Notes under the pieces: generated by a model | Seen by the model: only the letters and a program-made list of their open reading frames with translations | The model's database searches: none | Told to the model about the DNA's origin: nothing | Source: an uncultured Clostridia bacterium | GTDB lineage: Bacteria; Bacillota; Clostridia; Oscillospirales; CAG-272 | Direction of reading: 5' to 3' | Assembly: GCA_937892405.1 (NCBI GenBank) | Contig: CALAFS010000238.1 | Coordinates: 1-31,100 of the forward strand | DNA: 31,100 nt | Made by a program: the position numbers and the translations under genes | Part shown: piece after piece, positions 1-7,421 of the stretch | Position numbering within the stretch: position 1 is the first letter of the stretch | Layout of the letters: every line of letters begins with the position of its first letter

Positions 1-113
1 TCCGCCGTGGCAGAATTTCTTCCGTGCGGCAAAGCCGTTCGATCGCGCGGCGATCTGCGGAAGAATGTCTCGCCCTGCCGCTCGTCGCTCTGCGACTCGC
101 GCAGACGAGAAGC

Positions 114-173
114 ACGAGTCACCATAACAGAAAACGCGCACCGATGTGCGCGTTTTCTGTTATGGTGACTCGT
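114..173. repeat. Perfect inverted repeat overlapping the tRNA-Glu 3' end
   Basis: Two 28-base arms (114-141 and 146-173) are exact reverse complements around a 4-base loop. The right arm contains the last 11 bases of the tRNA gene, including the encoded CCA, so the left arm holds an inverted copy of the acceptor strand (ACGAGTCACCA at 114-124). Downstream of the tRNA on the minus strand the inner part (AACAGAAAACGCGCAC and its complement) could act as a terminator stem, although no T-run follows. Bases 1-113 contain a further imperfect hairpin near 81-109 (CTCGT/ACGAG and CTGCG/CGCAG) and no gene I can support. Confidence 0.8.
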
Positions 174-237
174 GGCAGAATCGAACTGCCGTTTCAGCCT
201 TGAGAGGGCCGTGTCTTAGCCGCTTGACCAACGAGCC
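163..237 (-). tRNA. tRNA-Glu (anticodon CTC)
   Basis: The minus strand folds as a cloverleaf. The acceptor stem pairs GGCTCGT with ACGAGTC with one G-U pair. The anticodon stem CGGCC/GGCTG encloses a seven-base loop CTCTCAA, giving anticodon CTC, which reads the glutamate codon GAG. The T arm has a CGGCAG stem and a TTCGATT loop. The 3' CCA is encoded in the gene. A strong promoter lies just upstream at 256-284 on the minus strand. Confidence 0.95.
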
Positions 238-255
238 GTTTTTTGCTTGCATGTT

Positions 256-284
256 ATTGTAACACAGAAACGCGGGTTTGTCAA
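256..284 (-). promoter_or_regulatory. Promoter of tRNA-Glu
   Basis: Reading the minus strand, a perfect -35 box TTGACA (279-284) is separated by 17 bases from a -10 box TACAAT (256-261). Transcription would start about 12 bases before the mature tRNA 5' end at 237. Confidence 0.85.
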
Positions 285-314
285 GGGGCTTTTTCAAATT
301 TTTCGGTTTTTCTG

Positions 315-344
315 TTGATTTTTCTTGCCACCCTGTGTTATAAT
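315..344 (+). promoter_or_regulatory. Promoter of the AraC-family gene
   Basis: A -35-like TTGATT (315-320) lies 18 bases before a perfect -10 TATAAT (339-344), which is preceded by TGT and so is an extended -10. It diverges from the tRNA promoter. The predicted leader is about 138 bases long and contains a small ACCGG/CCGGT hairpin near 385-400. I recognise no known riboswitch in it. Confidence 0.75.
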
Positions 345-488
345 GGAAGAAAAACGGGGATTCGGCGGATAAAACACCGGATTTTCCGGTAGTTCTTCCC
401 CGCGAAGTGCCGTTCGGACAGGGGCGGGGAGAAAAATATCACCTCAAAAAGCACTTTACGCACGGATTTTCGGAAAGGAACCTTCATT

Positions 489-1328
489 ATGAATCTTGAT
501 CTGCTCAATCCCTTTGTCAGGCGGGCGTCCCTGCTTGAAACAAGCGCGGCGGGAGACTTCCGCACGGCGCCCGACGCACGCTGTTTCTTCTCTCTTTCGG
601 GTGACATCGCGATCGAAATCGAGGGAGAAAAGAAAAAACATCTGACCCCGGGGAACTTCCTCTATCTGCCCGCGGGGACGGTATATAAGTTAAAGAGCAA
701 GTATTTCCGCGCGGTGGTGCTGAATTTCGATCTGCTCTGTGAAGCGAACGCCCCCACCGACCGTCTGCCGACACTCCCCGCGCCCGCACCGGAAGGGGCA
801 CCGATCCGTCGGACGGCAGATGCCGCGCCCTTTGACCGCCCCCTCTTCATCGAGGACATGGCGGCGGAAAAGGACGCCTATCTCCGTATGGCAAATCTGT
901 TTGTCAGCGCGCTCGGCGACTATCGGGCGACGGTGTCTTCCCTTCTGAAATTACAGCTTCTGCGCGTGGCGGAAATCACCGATGAAAACGCGCTCCCCAC
1001 CCGCATGGTGGAGGCGATGGACGAATACATCCGCGAGCACTGCGGAGAGGAGCTGTCGAACACCGAGATCGGCGCGATCTTCGGCTATCACCCCTTCTAT
1101 GTCAGTCAGATGTTAAAGAAGAAGGCGGGGATCACCCTGCACCAGTACATCATCGCCTACCGTCTGAAGGCGGCGCGTTCCCTCCTTGAAAACACGGGAA
1201 AAACGGTCATTGACATCGCCGATGAGACGGGCTTTACCGACGCGTCCTACTTCACAAAAATGTTCAAAGCCTCTTACGGAGTCACGCCGAAAGAATTCCG
1301 GAACTCTCTGAAAGAAGATCTAATTTGA
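489..1328 (+). CDS. AraC-family transcriptional regulator with cupin-like sensor domain
   Basis: This is a 279-residue regulator. The N-terminal part (about residues 1-130) resembles the cupin-like effector-binding half of AraC proteins, with the typical stretch of alternating strands ending in a PGNFLYLPAGT turn. The C-terminal 173-275 is a double helix-turn-helix AraC DNA-binding domain, with the first recognition helix in the NTEIGAIFGYHPFYVSQMLKK region and the second ending in the signature ADETGFTDASYFTKMFK followed by GVTPKEFR. The start is set by GGAAAGGAA about 8 bases upstream. rlmD begins 29 bases after the stop with no terminator between, so they may share a transcript. The effector is unknown; AraC proteins of this size often sense sugars. 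Confidence 0.88.
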   Translation: MNLDLLNPFVRRASLLETSAAGDFRTAPDARCFFSLSGDIAIEIEGEKKKHLTPGNFLYLPAGTVYKLKSKYFRAVVLNFDLLCEANAPTDRLPTLPAPAPEGAPIRRTADAAPFDRPLFIEDMAAEKDAYLRMANLFVSALGDYRATVSSLLKLQLLRVAEITDENALPTRMVEAMDEYIREHCGEELSNTEIGAIFGYHPFYVSQMLKKKAGITLHQYIIAYRLKAARSLLENTGKTVIDIADETGFTDASYFTKMFKASYGVTPKEFRNSLKEDLI

Positions 1329-1357
1329 CAAGATAACTTTACAAACGGAATATTTTT

Positions 1358-2734
1358 ATGCTATCAAAGAATCAAAAACTTACACTTACCGTTGTTGACC
1401 TGAATCACCTCGGTTACGGTGTGGCAAAGCCGGATGGCTTCACCGTCTTCGTCTCGGGGGCAGTGACGGGCGAGATCGTCGAGGCACTCGTCATCAAGGT
1501 GAACCGCACTTATGCCGTCGCGAAAACAACGAAGATTCTCACTCCCTCCCCCCTTCGCACAAGCGAAAGATGCCAAAGTCCCGTATGCCATGCCTGCGCC
1601 TATCGGGACATTCTCTATTCCGAGGAATGCCGGCAGAAAGAGCAGTCGGTGCGCATGGCGTTCCGCAAGGCGGGACTTCCCGATACAGAAATCGCCCCGC
1701 TCGTTCCCTCCCCCCGCCTTGTCGGCTACCGCAACAAGGCGCAATACCCCATCGCAAAAGAGGAAAAAGGCGGTTACAGAATCGGCTTCTACGCACCAAA
1801 GAGCCATCGCGTCACCGAGGCGGCGGACTGCCCGCTCGCGGTGGAAGGCTTTTCCGCGATTCTTGAGACGCTACGCGCGTTTTTTGAAAAACATCGCCTC
1901 ACGGTATTTGATCCCGAGAGCGGACGGGGACTTCTGCGGCACATTTACCTCCGCCGAGGTGAAGTATCGGGCGAGGTGCTCCTGACGCTTGTCGTCGGGG
2001 AGAAGTCCTTTCCCGGTGAGGAAGCGCTCGTCTTTACTCTGCGCGCCGCGCACCCCGAGATCGTGGGAATCCTCTTGAATTACAACCCCGAAAATACCAA
2101 TGTCATTCTCGGAGACGACTACCGTCTCCTTTACGGCGCCGACCGCATTCACGACACGCTCGCGGGGGTGTCGCTCGGCATCACCGCCCCCTCCTTTTAT
2201 CAGGTGAATCACGCGGCGGCGGAGCTCCTCTACGCGAAGGCAAAAGAGCTTGCCGCGCTGACGGGACGCGAGACGCTCCTCGATCTCTACTGCGGGGTCG
2301 GCTCGATCGGTCTTTCGATGGCGCGCGATGTCGCCGAGGTCATCGGCGTGGAGATCGTGGAGAGTGCCGCCCGCTGTGCCGAAGAGAACGCCGAGGCAAA
2401 CGGAATCAAAAATGCGCACTTCTACGCGGGAGACGCCGCCGATACCGAGGGACTTCTCCGCGCGGCGGAGAAAAAGCGCGGTGCCCCGATCCGCCCCGAT
2501 GTCATCGTCCTCGACCCGCCGCGCGGCGGGTGCGACGAGCGAACGCTCGACTTTGTCGCGTCCCTTCATCCGAAAAGAATTGTTTACATATCCTGCAATC
2601 CGGAGACGCTGGCGCGCGATGTCTCCCGTCTTGCGCCGCAAGGTTTCGCGGTCGGTACCGTGACGCCTTTTGATCTCTTTCCCGGGACGGGGCATGTAGA
2701 AAGCGTCGTTTGTCTGACACGACGGACAAACTAA
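1358..2734 (+). CDS. rlmD: 23S rRNA (uracil-C5)-methyltransferase, RlmD/TrmA family
   Basis: A 458-residue SAM-dependent enzyme that makes 5-methyluridine in RNA. Residues 1-60 form a TRAM RNA-binding domain. C72, C77, C80 and C158 match the four ligands of the 4Fe-4S cluster of the RumA group. The SAM site is LLDLYCGVGSIGL (307-319). LDPPRGG (385-391) and the SCNP motif follow, with nucleophile C413, and the catalytic base is E448 in GHVE. The family includes enzymes for U1939, U747 and tRNA U54, and Bacillota RlmCD can modify two 23S sites, so the exact target is not settled by sequence. The ribosome binding site before the ATG is weak (GGA at about 1346), consistent with coupling to the regulator gene upstream. 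Confidence 0.92.
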   Translation: MLSKNQKLTLTVVDLNHLGYGVAKPDGFTVFVSGAVTGEIVEALVIKVNRTYAVAKTTKILTPSPLRTSERCQSPVCHACAYRDILYSEECRQKEQSVRMAFRKAGLPDTEIAPLVPSPRLVGYRNKAQYPIAKEEKGGYRIGFYAPKSHRVTEAADCPLAVEGFSAILETLRAFFEKHRLTVFDPESGRGLLRHIYLRRGEVSGEVLLTLVVGEKSFPGEEALVFTLRAAHPEIVGILLNYNPENTNVILGDDYRLLYGADRIHDTLAGVSLGITAPSFYQVNHAAAELLYAKAKELAALTGRETLLDLYCGVGSIGLSMARDVAEVIGVEIVESAARCAEENAEANGIKNAHFYAGDAADTEGLLRAAEKKRGAPIRPDVIVLDPPRGGCDERTLDFVASLHPKRIVYISCNPETLARDVSRLAPQGFAVGTVTPFDLFPGTGHVESVVCLTRRTN

Positions 2735-2782
2735 CCCGATTTCTCCGTGCCGTCGACGTTCTGTCGGCAGAAAGGAAATCCT

Positions 2783-3406
2783 ATGGAATTACACGAAAAA
2801 ATTCAGACTTTGCGGAAAGCGCGCGGCATGACGCAGGAAGAGCTTGCCGAAAAGATCTATGTATCCCGCACGGCGGTCTCCAAATGGGAGAGCGGGAGGG
2901 GATACCCGAGCACAGAGTCGCTGAAAGTGCTCTCGGCGGTGTTCTCGGTTTCGATCGACGAGCTACTCTCTTCCGAAGAACTTCTTTCGCTCGCCGAAGA
3001 AGAAAACCGCTCGAATCTCTCAAAATTGCAAATATTTCTTTATGGCGTACTTGATTTTATCCTTCTTGTCTTCCTGTTCTTGCCTCTTTTCGGCATGCGG
3101 GACGGAGAAATTGTCCACGCGGTCAATCTTCTCTCTTATCAAGGGACATCTTCCGTGATCCGCGTCCTGTACTTTACTTCGCTGATCGCGCTCTCGGTTC
3201 TCGGTCTTGCGGAAATGATTTTTTCGGGTGCCGCGCGAAAGGTGAGAACGGCGCTCACGCTCTCCTCTCTTCTGCTTCACGCCGCGGCGATCTTGCTTTT
3301 CGCCCTCTCGCGACAGCCCTATGTGACGGCGCTTTTGTTTCTCTTCTTCATTGCCAAAGCGGCACCTCTCCTCTTCTCCCGCGGTGCAGGCGGCATTTTC
3401 CGTTAG
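2783..3406 (+). CDS. Membrane-anchored XRE-family transcriptional regulator
   Basis: A 207-residue protein. Residues 5-60 form an HTH_3 (Cro/CI) DNA-binding domain with the typical MTQEELAEKIYVSRTAVSKW stretch. After an acidic linker (about 63-78) come four hydrophobic segments near 83-103, 125-147, 155-175 and 179-198, predicted to span the membrane. Such HTH-plus-membrane proteins are common in Clostridia, and their ligands are mostly unknown. I chose the ATG at 2783 because AAAGGAAA lies 6 bases upstream; an in-frame ATG at 2747 has no such site. It lies 48 bases after rlmD. The repeats at 3408-3454, just downstream, could be its operator or that of another regulator. Confidence 0.85.
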   Translation: MELHEKIQTLRKARGMTQEELAEKIYVSRTAVSKWESGRGYPSTESLKVLSAVFSVSIDELLSSEELLSLAEEENRSNLSKLQIFLYGVLDFILLVFLFLPLFGMRDGEIVHAVNLLSYQGTSSVIRVLYFTSLIALSVLGLAEMIFSGAARKVRTALTLSSLLLHAAAILLFALSRQPYVTALLFLFFIAKAAPLLFSRGAGGIFR

Positions 3407-3407
3407 C

Positions 3408-3454
3408 GTGACGGAAAGTGTCACGCGAGCGCTCGTCGTGTGACGGATCGTGTC
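3408..3454 (+). repeat. Pair of 15-base direct repeats abutting the PAP2 gene promoter
   Basis: GTGACGGAAAGTGTC (3408-3422) and GTGACGGATCGTGTC (3440-3454) match at 13 of 15 positions and are 32 bases apart, close to three helical turns. The second copy ends at the -35 box of the next promoter. The first copy is also the core of an inverted repeat GCGTGAC/GTCACGC (3406-3426). This looks like a transcription factor binding array; the factor is not identified. Confidence 0.6.
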
Positions 3455-3483
3455 TTGCCTTTTTCCCTCTCTTCCCCGATAAT
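3455..3483 (+). promoter_or_regulatory. Promoter of the PAP2-type phosphatase gene
   Basis: TTGCCT (3455-3460), a 17-base spacer and GATAAT (3478-3483) fit a moderate sigma-A promoter. The leader is short, about 38 bases, and carries CGGAGGAAA before the ATG at 3528. Confidence 0.6.
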
Positions 3484-3527
3484 GATGTTGCAGTCCCACG
3501 ACTGACAACGAATCGGAGGAAACTCAC

Positions 3528-4190
3528 ATGCAAAAGACAAACACGAAACGGAATTTTCTTATCACAGCGGCGCTCTTCTTTCTCGCTGTCCTGTACACGC
3601 TCGCACTTACGCACGTCGACATCGGGGCGATCGCGCCCGACGGATCTACCGTCGGATTCTCGACGGTCAATCTCTTCTTCTCGGAGCTTTTCGGCTACCG
3701 CCCGCTCTGGTACGACATCACCGATTTTATCGGGATCGGGGCGGTTTTTGTCGCCTTTTTCTTCGCGATGCTCGGCTTTTACCAGCTGATGAAAAGAAAA
3801 AGCCTTCTGAAAGTCGACCGTGCGCTCCTGTTTCTCGGGGGAATTTACCTTCTTCTGATCGGTCTTTATCTCTTCTTTGAGGCAGTCGTTATCAATACGC
3901 GTCCCGTCCTGATGGGTGGGCATGCGGAGGCGTCCTACCCCTCCTCCCATGTGATGATCGTCGTGACGATCTTCGGAAGTGCGATCCTGACGCTTCGGCG
4001 GCTTTTTCCGCGAAAGAAGAGACTTCTCTTTCTCTTTGATACTACTGCCACGGCACTCATCGGAATCACGGTCGTCGGGCGGCTTCTGTCGGGGGTGCAC
4101 TGGTTCTCCGACATCGTAGGCGGACTTCTCTTCTCCGCGGCGCTTCTGATGCTCGACTTCTCCCTGCTCTCCCTTGTGAAGGAAGTGTAG
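3528..4190 (+). CDS. PAP2-family membrane phosphatase
   Basis: A 220-residue multi-spanning membrane protein with hydrophobic segments near 10-28, 65-88, 98-120, 142-155, 167-183 and 197-215. It carries two of the three PAP2 motifs clearly: PSSH (138-141), and GRLLSGVHWFSD (184-195), whose R185, H191 and D195 are the expected catalytic residues. Members dephosphorylate lipid phosphates such as undecaprenyl pyrophosphate or phosphatidate at the outer face of the membrane. The first motif, normally K-x6-RP, reads E-AVVINT-RP here, with E118 where lysine is expected. Start chosen by GGAGGAAA about 8 bases upstream. Substrate is unknown. Confidence 0.85.
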   Translation: MQKTNTKRNFLITAALFFLAVLYTLALTHVDIGAIAPDGSTVGFSTVNLFFSELFGYRPLWYDITDFIGIGAVFVAFFFAMLGFYQLMKRKSLLKVDRALLFLGGIYLLLIGLYLFFEAVVINTRPVLMGGHAEASYPSSHVMIVVTIFGSAILTLRRLFPRKKRLLFLFDTTATALIGITVVGRLLSGVHWFSDIVGGLLFSAALLMLDFSLLSLVKEV

Positions 4191-4219
4191 ACACTTTTGC
4201 TTCATTCTTCCGTCGGATC

Positions 4220-4248
4220 TTGACTTTTTCCTTCTCATCTGATAAAAT
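4220..4248 (+). promoter_or_regulatory. Promoter of the 4281-6657 operon
   Basis: TTGACT (4220-4225), a 17-base spacer and TAAAAT (4243-4248) give a near-consensus promoter ending about 32 bases before the first ATG of the four-gene operon. Confidence 0.8.
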
Positions 4249-4280
4249 ACCTTTTGTATTCATAAACTATGAGGTGAAAT

Positions 4281-4979
4281 ATGCGTATGCAAGAAAATCT
4301 TCTCACAACCGACGGAAAAAAGAAAAGCGCGCTTCTCCCCTGGATCCCCGGGATCGTGGCGGAGGCGCTGGCGCTTCTCTTCTGTATTCTGTATGCCGTG
4401 CGCGGCGGTACGGGTGCCGTCATGTATTTACAGGTGCCGGCGTCGGCGCTGCTCCCCTTCACCGTCCCGGTGTACGGCGTCCTCTCGAAAAAGCCGCTCC
4501 CGACCGTGCTCGCTTCCGCCTCGACGCTCTTCGTCTTCCTTGCGTCGGATCTCGGCAGTGCCTGCGAATTCTACGACAAGATCCCCTGCTGGGATCTGAT
4601 TATGCACGCCTACTTCGGCTTCCTTTGCAGTCTCTTTGTCTTCGTCTTCCTCATGCGCTGGACCGACGGAAAGATGAACCCCGTCGGCGCCATGATTGTC
4701 GTCTTCGTCTTCACGATGGGCATCGCGGCACTGTGGGAAGTCTGGGAATACAATGTCGACCGCATCACGGGCGGAGACTCTCAGCGGGTGGAAGAATCCA
4801 TCGCCCTCGGAAAATCCCCCGTCGCCGACACGATGGAAGACATCATGATCGCGATGGTGGGGTGCGTCCTCTTCTATCTCGCGATCTTCCTTGATAAGCT
4901 GAAGGGCTATCGCGTCTTCTCGCGGCTGTTCGGCTTCCATGGCTTTGAAAAACCGGAACCCTCTTCCGAAGAGCAGTAA
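4281..4979 (+). CDS. Multi-spanning membrane protein, DUF2238/YjdF-like
   Basis: A 232-residue protein with about six hydrophobic segments and a short charged tail. The pattern WDLIMHAYFGFL, then IAALWEVWEYNVD, then DTMEDIMIAMVG resembles the DUF2238 (YjdF) membrane family, in which conserved His, Glu and Asp residues lie at the membrane. The function of that family is not established. GAGGTG about 5 bases upstream supports the ATG at 4281. It is the first gene of an operon; the next gene begins 6 bases after its stop. The family link comes from remembered motif spacing, so the assignment is tentative. Confidence 0.65.
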   Translation: MRMQENLLTTDGKKKSALLPWIPGIVAEALALLFCILYAVRGGTGAVMYLQVPASALLPFTVPVYGVLSKKPLPTVLASASTLFVFLASDLGSACEFYDKIPCWDLIMHAYFGFLCSLFVFVFLMRWTDGKMNPVGAMIVVFVFTMGIAALWEVWEYNVDRITGGDSQRVEESIALGKSPVADTMEDIMIAMVGCVLFYLAIFLDKLKGYRVFSRLFGFHGFEKPEPSSEEQ

Positions 4980-4985
4980 AGCCCG

Positions 4986-5267
4986 ATGGAAAAGGACATG
5001 AACGGAAAGCTCCCGCGCCCCGGGCGCTACCGCCACTTCAAGGGGAACGAATACGAAGTGATCGGCATCGCGCGCCACTCCGAGACGACCGAACCGATGG
5101 TCGTCTACCGTGCCCTGTACGGGGAGGGCGGACTATGGGTGCGCCCGCTCGAAAACTGGAACACCCCGGCACTTCTGCCGGGCGGGCGGACGGTCGAGCG
5201 CTTCTCCCGCCTCGGTGATATGCCAAGCGACAATTCTCAAAAAACAGAGGAAACAGAAAATTTATGA
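4986..5267 (+). CDS. DUF1653 domain protein
   Basis: A 93-residue soluble protein. Residues 10-77 match the DUF1653 family closely, with the run PGRYRHFKGNEYEVIGIARH, then YRALYGEGGLWVRPL. The domain is a small beta-rich fold found widely in bacteria; its role is unknown. The C-terminal 15 residues are polar and probably disordered. The upstream ribosome binding site is poor, and its stop overlaps the next gene's start as ATGA, so it is likely made by translational coupling within the operon. Confidence 0.85.
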   Translation: MEKDMNGKLPRPGRYRHFKGNEYEVIGIARHSETTEPMVVYRALYGEGGLWVRPLENWNTPALLPGGRTVERFSRLGDMPSDNSQKTEETENL

Positions 5268-5734
5268 ATCCCCTTCTTTATGTATTTCTGATCTCGATGG
5301 CGCCGATCGTGGAGCTTCGCGCTGCGATCCCCGTCGGGGCGGTGCTCGGGCTTCCCTTCTGGCAGAACTTCCTCGCCGCGCTCGTCGGCAATATGATCCC
5401 CGTGCCCTTTATCCTGCTCTTCATCCCGAAGATCCTCACCTGGCTCGAAAAATTCAAGCCGTTTGAAAAAATCGTCGGCTGGGTCCGTAGAAAAGCGGAC
5501 AAACACTCGGAGAAAATCCTGCGGGTGTCCTTTTGGGGACTGCTCCTCTTTGTCATGCTCCCCTGCCCCGGGACGGGGGCGTGGACGGGCTCGCTCGTCG
5601 CGGCGCTCTTCGATCTGCCGAAAAAGCGCTCTCTCCTCGCCGTCTTCCTCGGCGTCGTCGGGTGCGGCATCATCATGACGCTCGCGTCTTACGGCGTGCT
5701 CGGCTTTCTCTCCTTCCTGGTGCCGAAATCATGA
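5264..5734 (+). CDS. Small multidrug export-like membrane protein (Sm_multidrug_ex family)
   Basis: A 156-residue inner-membrane protein with about four hydrophobic segments. The N-terminal APIVELRAAIPVGAVLGLP is the hallmark of the Sm_multidrug_ex family (PF06695), and PCPGTGAWTGSL (about 103-114) is its second conserved loop. Despite the name, transport of drugs has little direct support for most members. The start codon overlaps the stop of the DUF1653 gene (ATGA), and its own stop overlaps the next start in the same way. Confidence 0.82.
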   Translation: MNPLLYVFLISMAPIVELRAAIPVGAVLGLPFWQNFLAALVGNMIPVPFILLFIPKILTWLEKFKPFEKIVGWVRRKADKHSEKILRVSFWGLLLFVMLPCPGTGAWTGSLVAALFDLPKKRSLLAVFLGVVGCGIIMTLASYGVLGFLSFLVPKS

Positions 5735-6657
5735 AGATCTACCGGAGTTTTCACTCCTATCTGAAAAGCACATACGAAACCGCCGTGCGACGCATCTGCG
5801 TGGACGGCGGTTTCACCTGTCCGAACCGCGACGGCACCGTCGGGGTCGGGGGCTGTATCTTCTGCGGCGAGCGGGGCGCGGGCGAGCACCTGCCGAAGGA
5901 AGAGCCGATCCGCGCACAGGTGACAAAATATTTTTCCACCCGTCCGAAATGGAAAAAGTACATTCTCTATTTTCAGAATTTCTCGGGCACTTACGCCCCG
6001 CCCGAGGTACTCCGTGCCCGCTATGACGAGGGGCTGTCGGTCGATCCGCGCATTGTCGTCCTCTCGATCGGGACGCGCCCCGACTGTATCACCGAGGAGA
6101 TCGCGGCTCTGCTCGAGTCCTATCTCGACCGCGTCGATGTATGGGTGGAACTGGGACTTCAGACCTCGAAGGAAGAGACGGCGCGCTTTTGCAACATCGG
6201 ATACCCGCGCGCCCGCTTTGAAGAGGCGGTAGAGATTCTGCACCGCCATCATATCAAGGTGATCGTGCATCTTCTGCTCGGTCTGCCGGGAGAGACGCCC
6301 GACGACTGGGTGCGCTCGGCGGACTACCTCGCGCGCTTTCCGATCTTCGGGGCGAAGATCCATTCCCTCTATGTGACGGAAGGCACGGTGCTCGCCGATC
6401 TTTACCGCGCGGGAAAATATACCCCGCTCACCGAGGAGGCGTGCATCGAAGGGGTGATCTCCGTGCTGACGCACCTCGACCCCGACATTGTCATGCAGCG
6501 CATTACGGGAGACGCGCCCGAGGATCTGCTCCTCGCGCCGTCGTGGAACCGTGACAAGGACTACCTGATCGAAGAGATCCGCCGCCGTATGGAAGCGCGC
6601 GGACTTTATCAGGGCATGTATTATCAAAAAAGCGAAAAGAAAATCCCGGAAGAATAA
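5731..6657 (+). CDS. Radical SAM protein, TIGR01212/YhcC family
   Basis: A 308-residue radical SAM enzyme. C30, C42 and C45, in the FTCPNRDGTVGVGGCIFC region, fit the 4Fe-4S cluster site of the YhcC group; C23 lies just before them. Later stretches typical of the family are LGLQTSKEETA, HLLLGLPGETPDDW and KIHSLYVTEGT. The reaction is not established, though the family is related to Elp3-type enzymes. The ATG at 5731 overlaps the preceding stop (ATGA) and begins at the conserved family N-terminus; the frame stays open upstream but has no family similarity there. It is the last gene of the operon. Confidence 0.88.
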   Translation: MKIYRSFHSYLKSTYETAVRRICVDGGFTCPNRDGTVGVGGCIFCGERGAGEHLPKEEPIRAQVTKYFSTRPKWKKYILYFQNFSGTYAPPEVLRARYDEGLSVDPRIVVLSIGTRPDCITEEIAALLESYLDRVDVWVELGLQTSKEETARFCNIGYPRARFEEAVEILHRHHIKVIVHLLLGLPGETPDDWVRSADYLARFPIFGAKIHSLYVTEGTVLADLYRAGKYTPLTEEACIEGVISVLTHLDPDIVMQRITGDAPEDLLLAPSWNRDKDYLIEEIRRRMEARGLYQGMYYQKSEKKIPEE

Positions 6658-6663
6658 AAAGCG

Positions 6664-6702
6664 GAGCGGAAGACCTGCAAAACAGATCTTCCGCTCTTTT
6701 TT
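6664..6702. terminator. Shared bidirectional terminator
   Basis: A 10-bp stem, GAGCGGAAGA (6664-6673) with TCTTCCGCTC (6687-6696), is followed on the plus strand by six Ts (6697-6702). On the minus strand the stem is followed by GCTTTTT. It sits between convergent genes and probably stops both. Confidence 0.88.
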
Positions 6703-6991
6703 ATTTGTTGACAACGCGGCGGGTAAAGGTCAGGGGGACAATCTTCCCGTCTCCCCGCGGCTCCCTGCGGATGCCGTCAAGGCAACTGTCGCAGAGAAGA
6801 TATTCCCCCTCATCGGAAAGGCGCGCACCACACAGGCGGCAAAGCGTCGTGACCGGCTCGACAAAAAAGCCGTCCGCCTCTTCCACAATCCTGACGCTGT
6901 CCCCGGGCAGAATCTTATGCCTCTCCCGGATATCCCGCGGGATTACCACCCGCCCGATCTCGTCGACACAACGTTCCGTTACTACTCTCAT
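6701..6991 (-). CDS. AbrB/SpoVT-type regulator with a C-terminal zinc ribbon
   Basis: A 96-residue protein. Residues 5-47 form a SpoVT/AbrB swapped-hairpin DNA-binding domain (VDEIGRVVIPRDIRERHKI, then GDSVRI). The C-terminal part has two CxxC pairs, C51/C54 and C67/C70, which make a probable zinc ribbon. AbrB-type proteins are transition-state regulators; the ribbon may aid dimerisation or partner binding. AGGTG about 5 bases upstream supports the start. Its stop lies inside the T-tract of the shared terminator. Confidence 0.85.
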   Translation of the reverse strand: MRVVTERCVDEIGRVVIPRDIRERHKILPGDSVRIVEEADGFFVEPVTTLCRLCGARLSDEGEYLLCDSCLDGIRREPRGDGKIVPLTFTRRVVNK

Positions 6992-7036
6992 ACCGACACC
7001 TGATTTCTTTTTCCTCGGGCTTTCGTCCGTACTTTT

Positions 7037-7042
7037 ATTATA
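7037..7042 (-). promoter_or_regulatory. Probable -10 box for the AbrB-type gene
   Basis: The minus strand reads TATAAT here, 46 bases before the start codon, with no good -35 box at the right distance. A second TATAAT on the minus strand at 7113-7118 is an alternative, so the exact promoter is uncertain. Confidence 0.45.
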
Positions 7043-7146
7043 GGCAGGCGATCGCTCGGATTCTGTCGAACGGAGGGGATCACAAAGAGTTTACAATCCC
7101 GAAACAAAAGATATTATATCAATATGACAATCATTATTTACATATT

Positions 7147-7389
7147 CTATTTTATTTCCTGTTCTAAATTCTCAAATTGTGCCGTCTCGAAAAAGGACGG
7201 CAGAGAAATTTCAAAGCCGTCGCACAGCATTTTCAAAGTTACGATTCCCGGGTTCCGGCTCTTTCCGTACAGGATATTTTTAATCGTCGAGGGCGCGACG
7301 CCCGACTCCATAGCGAGTTTATGTATCGACATTTTCTTCTCTTCACAGAGGCGGTGAATCCGCTCCCTGACCGCGGTAACTGTGCCCAT
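7147..7389 (-). CDS. Small XRE-family transcriptional regulator
   Basis: An 80-residue protein that is almost entirely a Cro/CI-type helix-turn-helix (residues 4-64, with KLAMESGVAPSTIKNILYGK as the HTH core). A short acidic tail ends in FENLEQEIK. The ATG at 7389 is chosen because GAGGTG lies about 5 bases upstream; a start 36 bases earlier would run into the preceding gene. It lies 32 bases after the ABC permease gene, so it is probably the last gene of that operon and may control it. Confidence 0.85.
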   Translation of the reverse strand: MGTVTAVRERIHRLCEEKKMSIHKLAMESGVAPSTIKNILYGKSRNPGIVTLKMLCDGFEISLPSFFETAQFENLEQEIK

Positions 7390-7421
7390 AAAAGCACCTC
7401 TTTTTCTTTTATATTCACCGA

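Noticed and set aside
1..165. A frame open from base 1 up to the TGA at 163-165
   Set aside because: It runs through the palindrome and into the tRNA, is Arg/Ser/Cys-rich, and shows no start or similarity. Probably non-coding.
1871..2695. An open frame antisense to rlmD
   Set aside because: No domain, no start signals, and fully overlapped by a well-supported enzyme gene.
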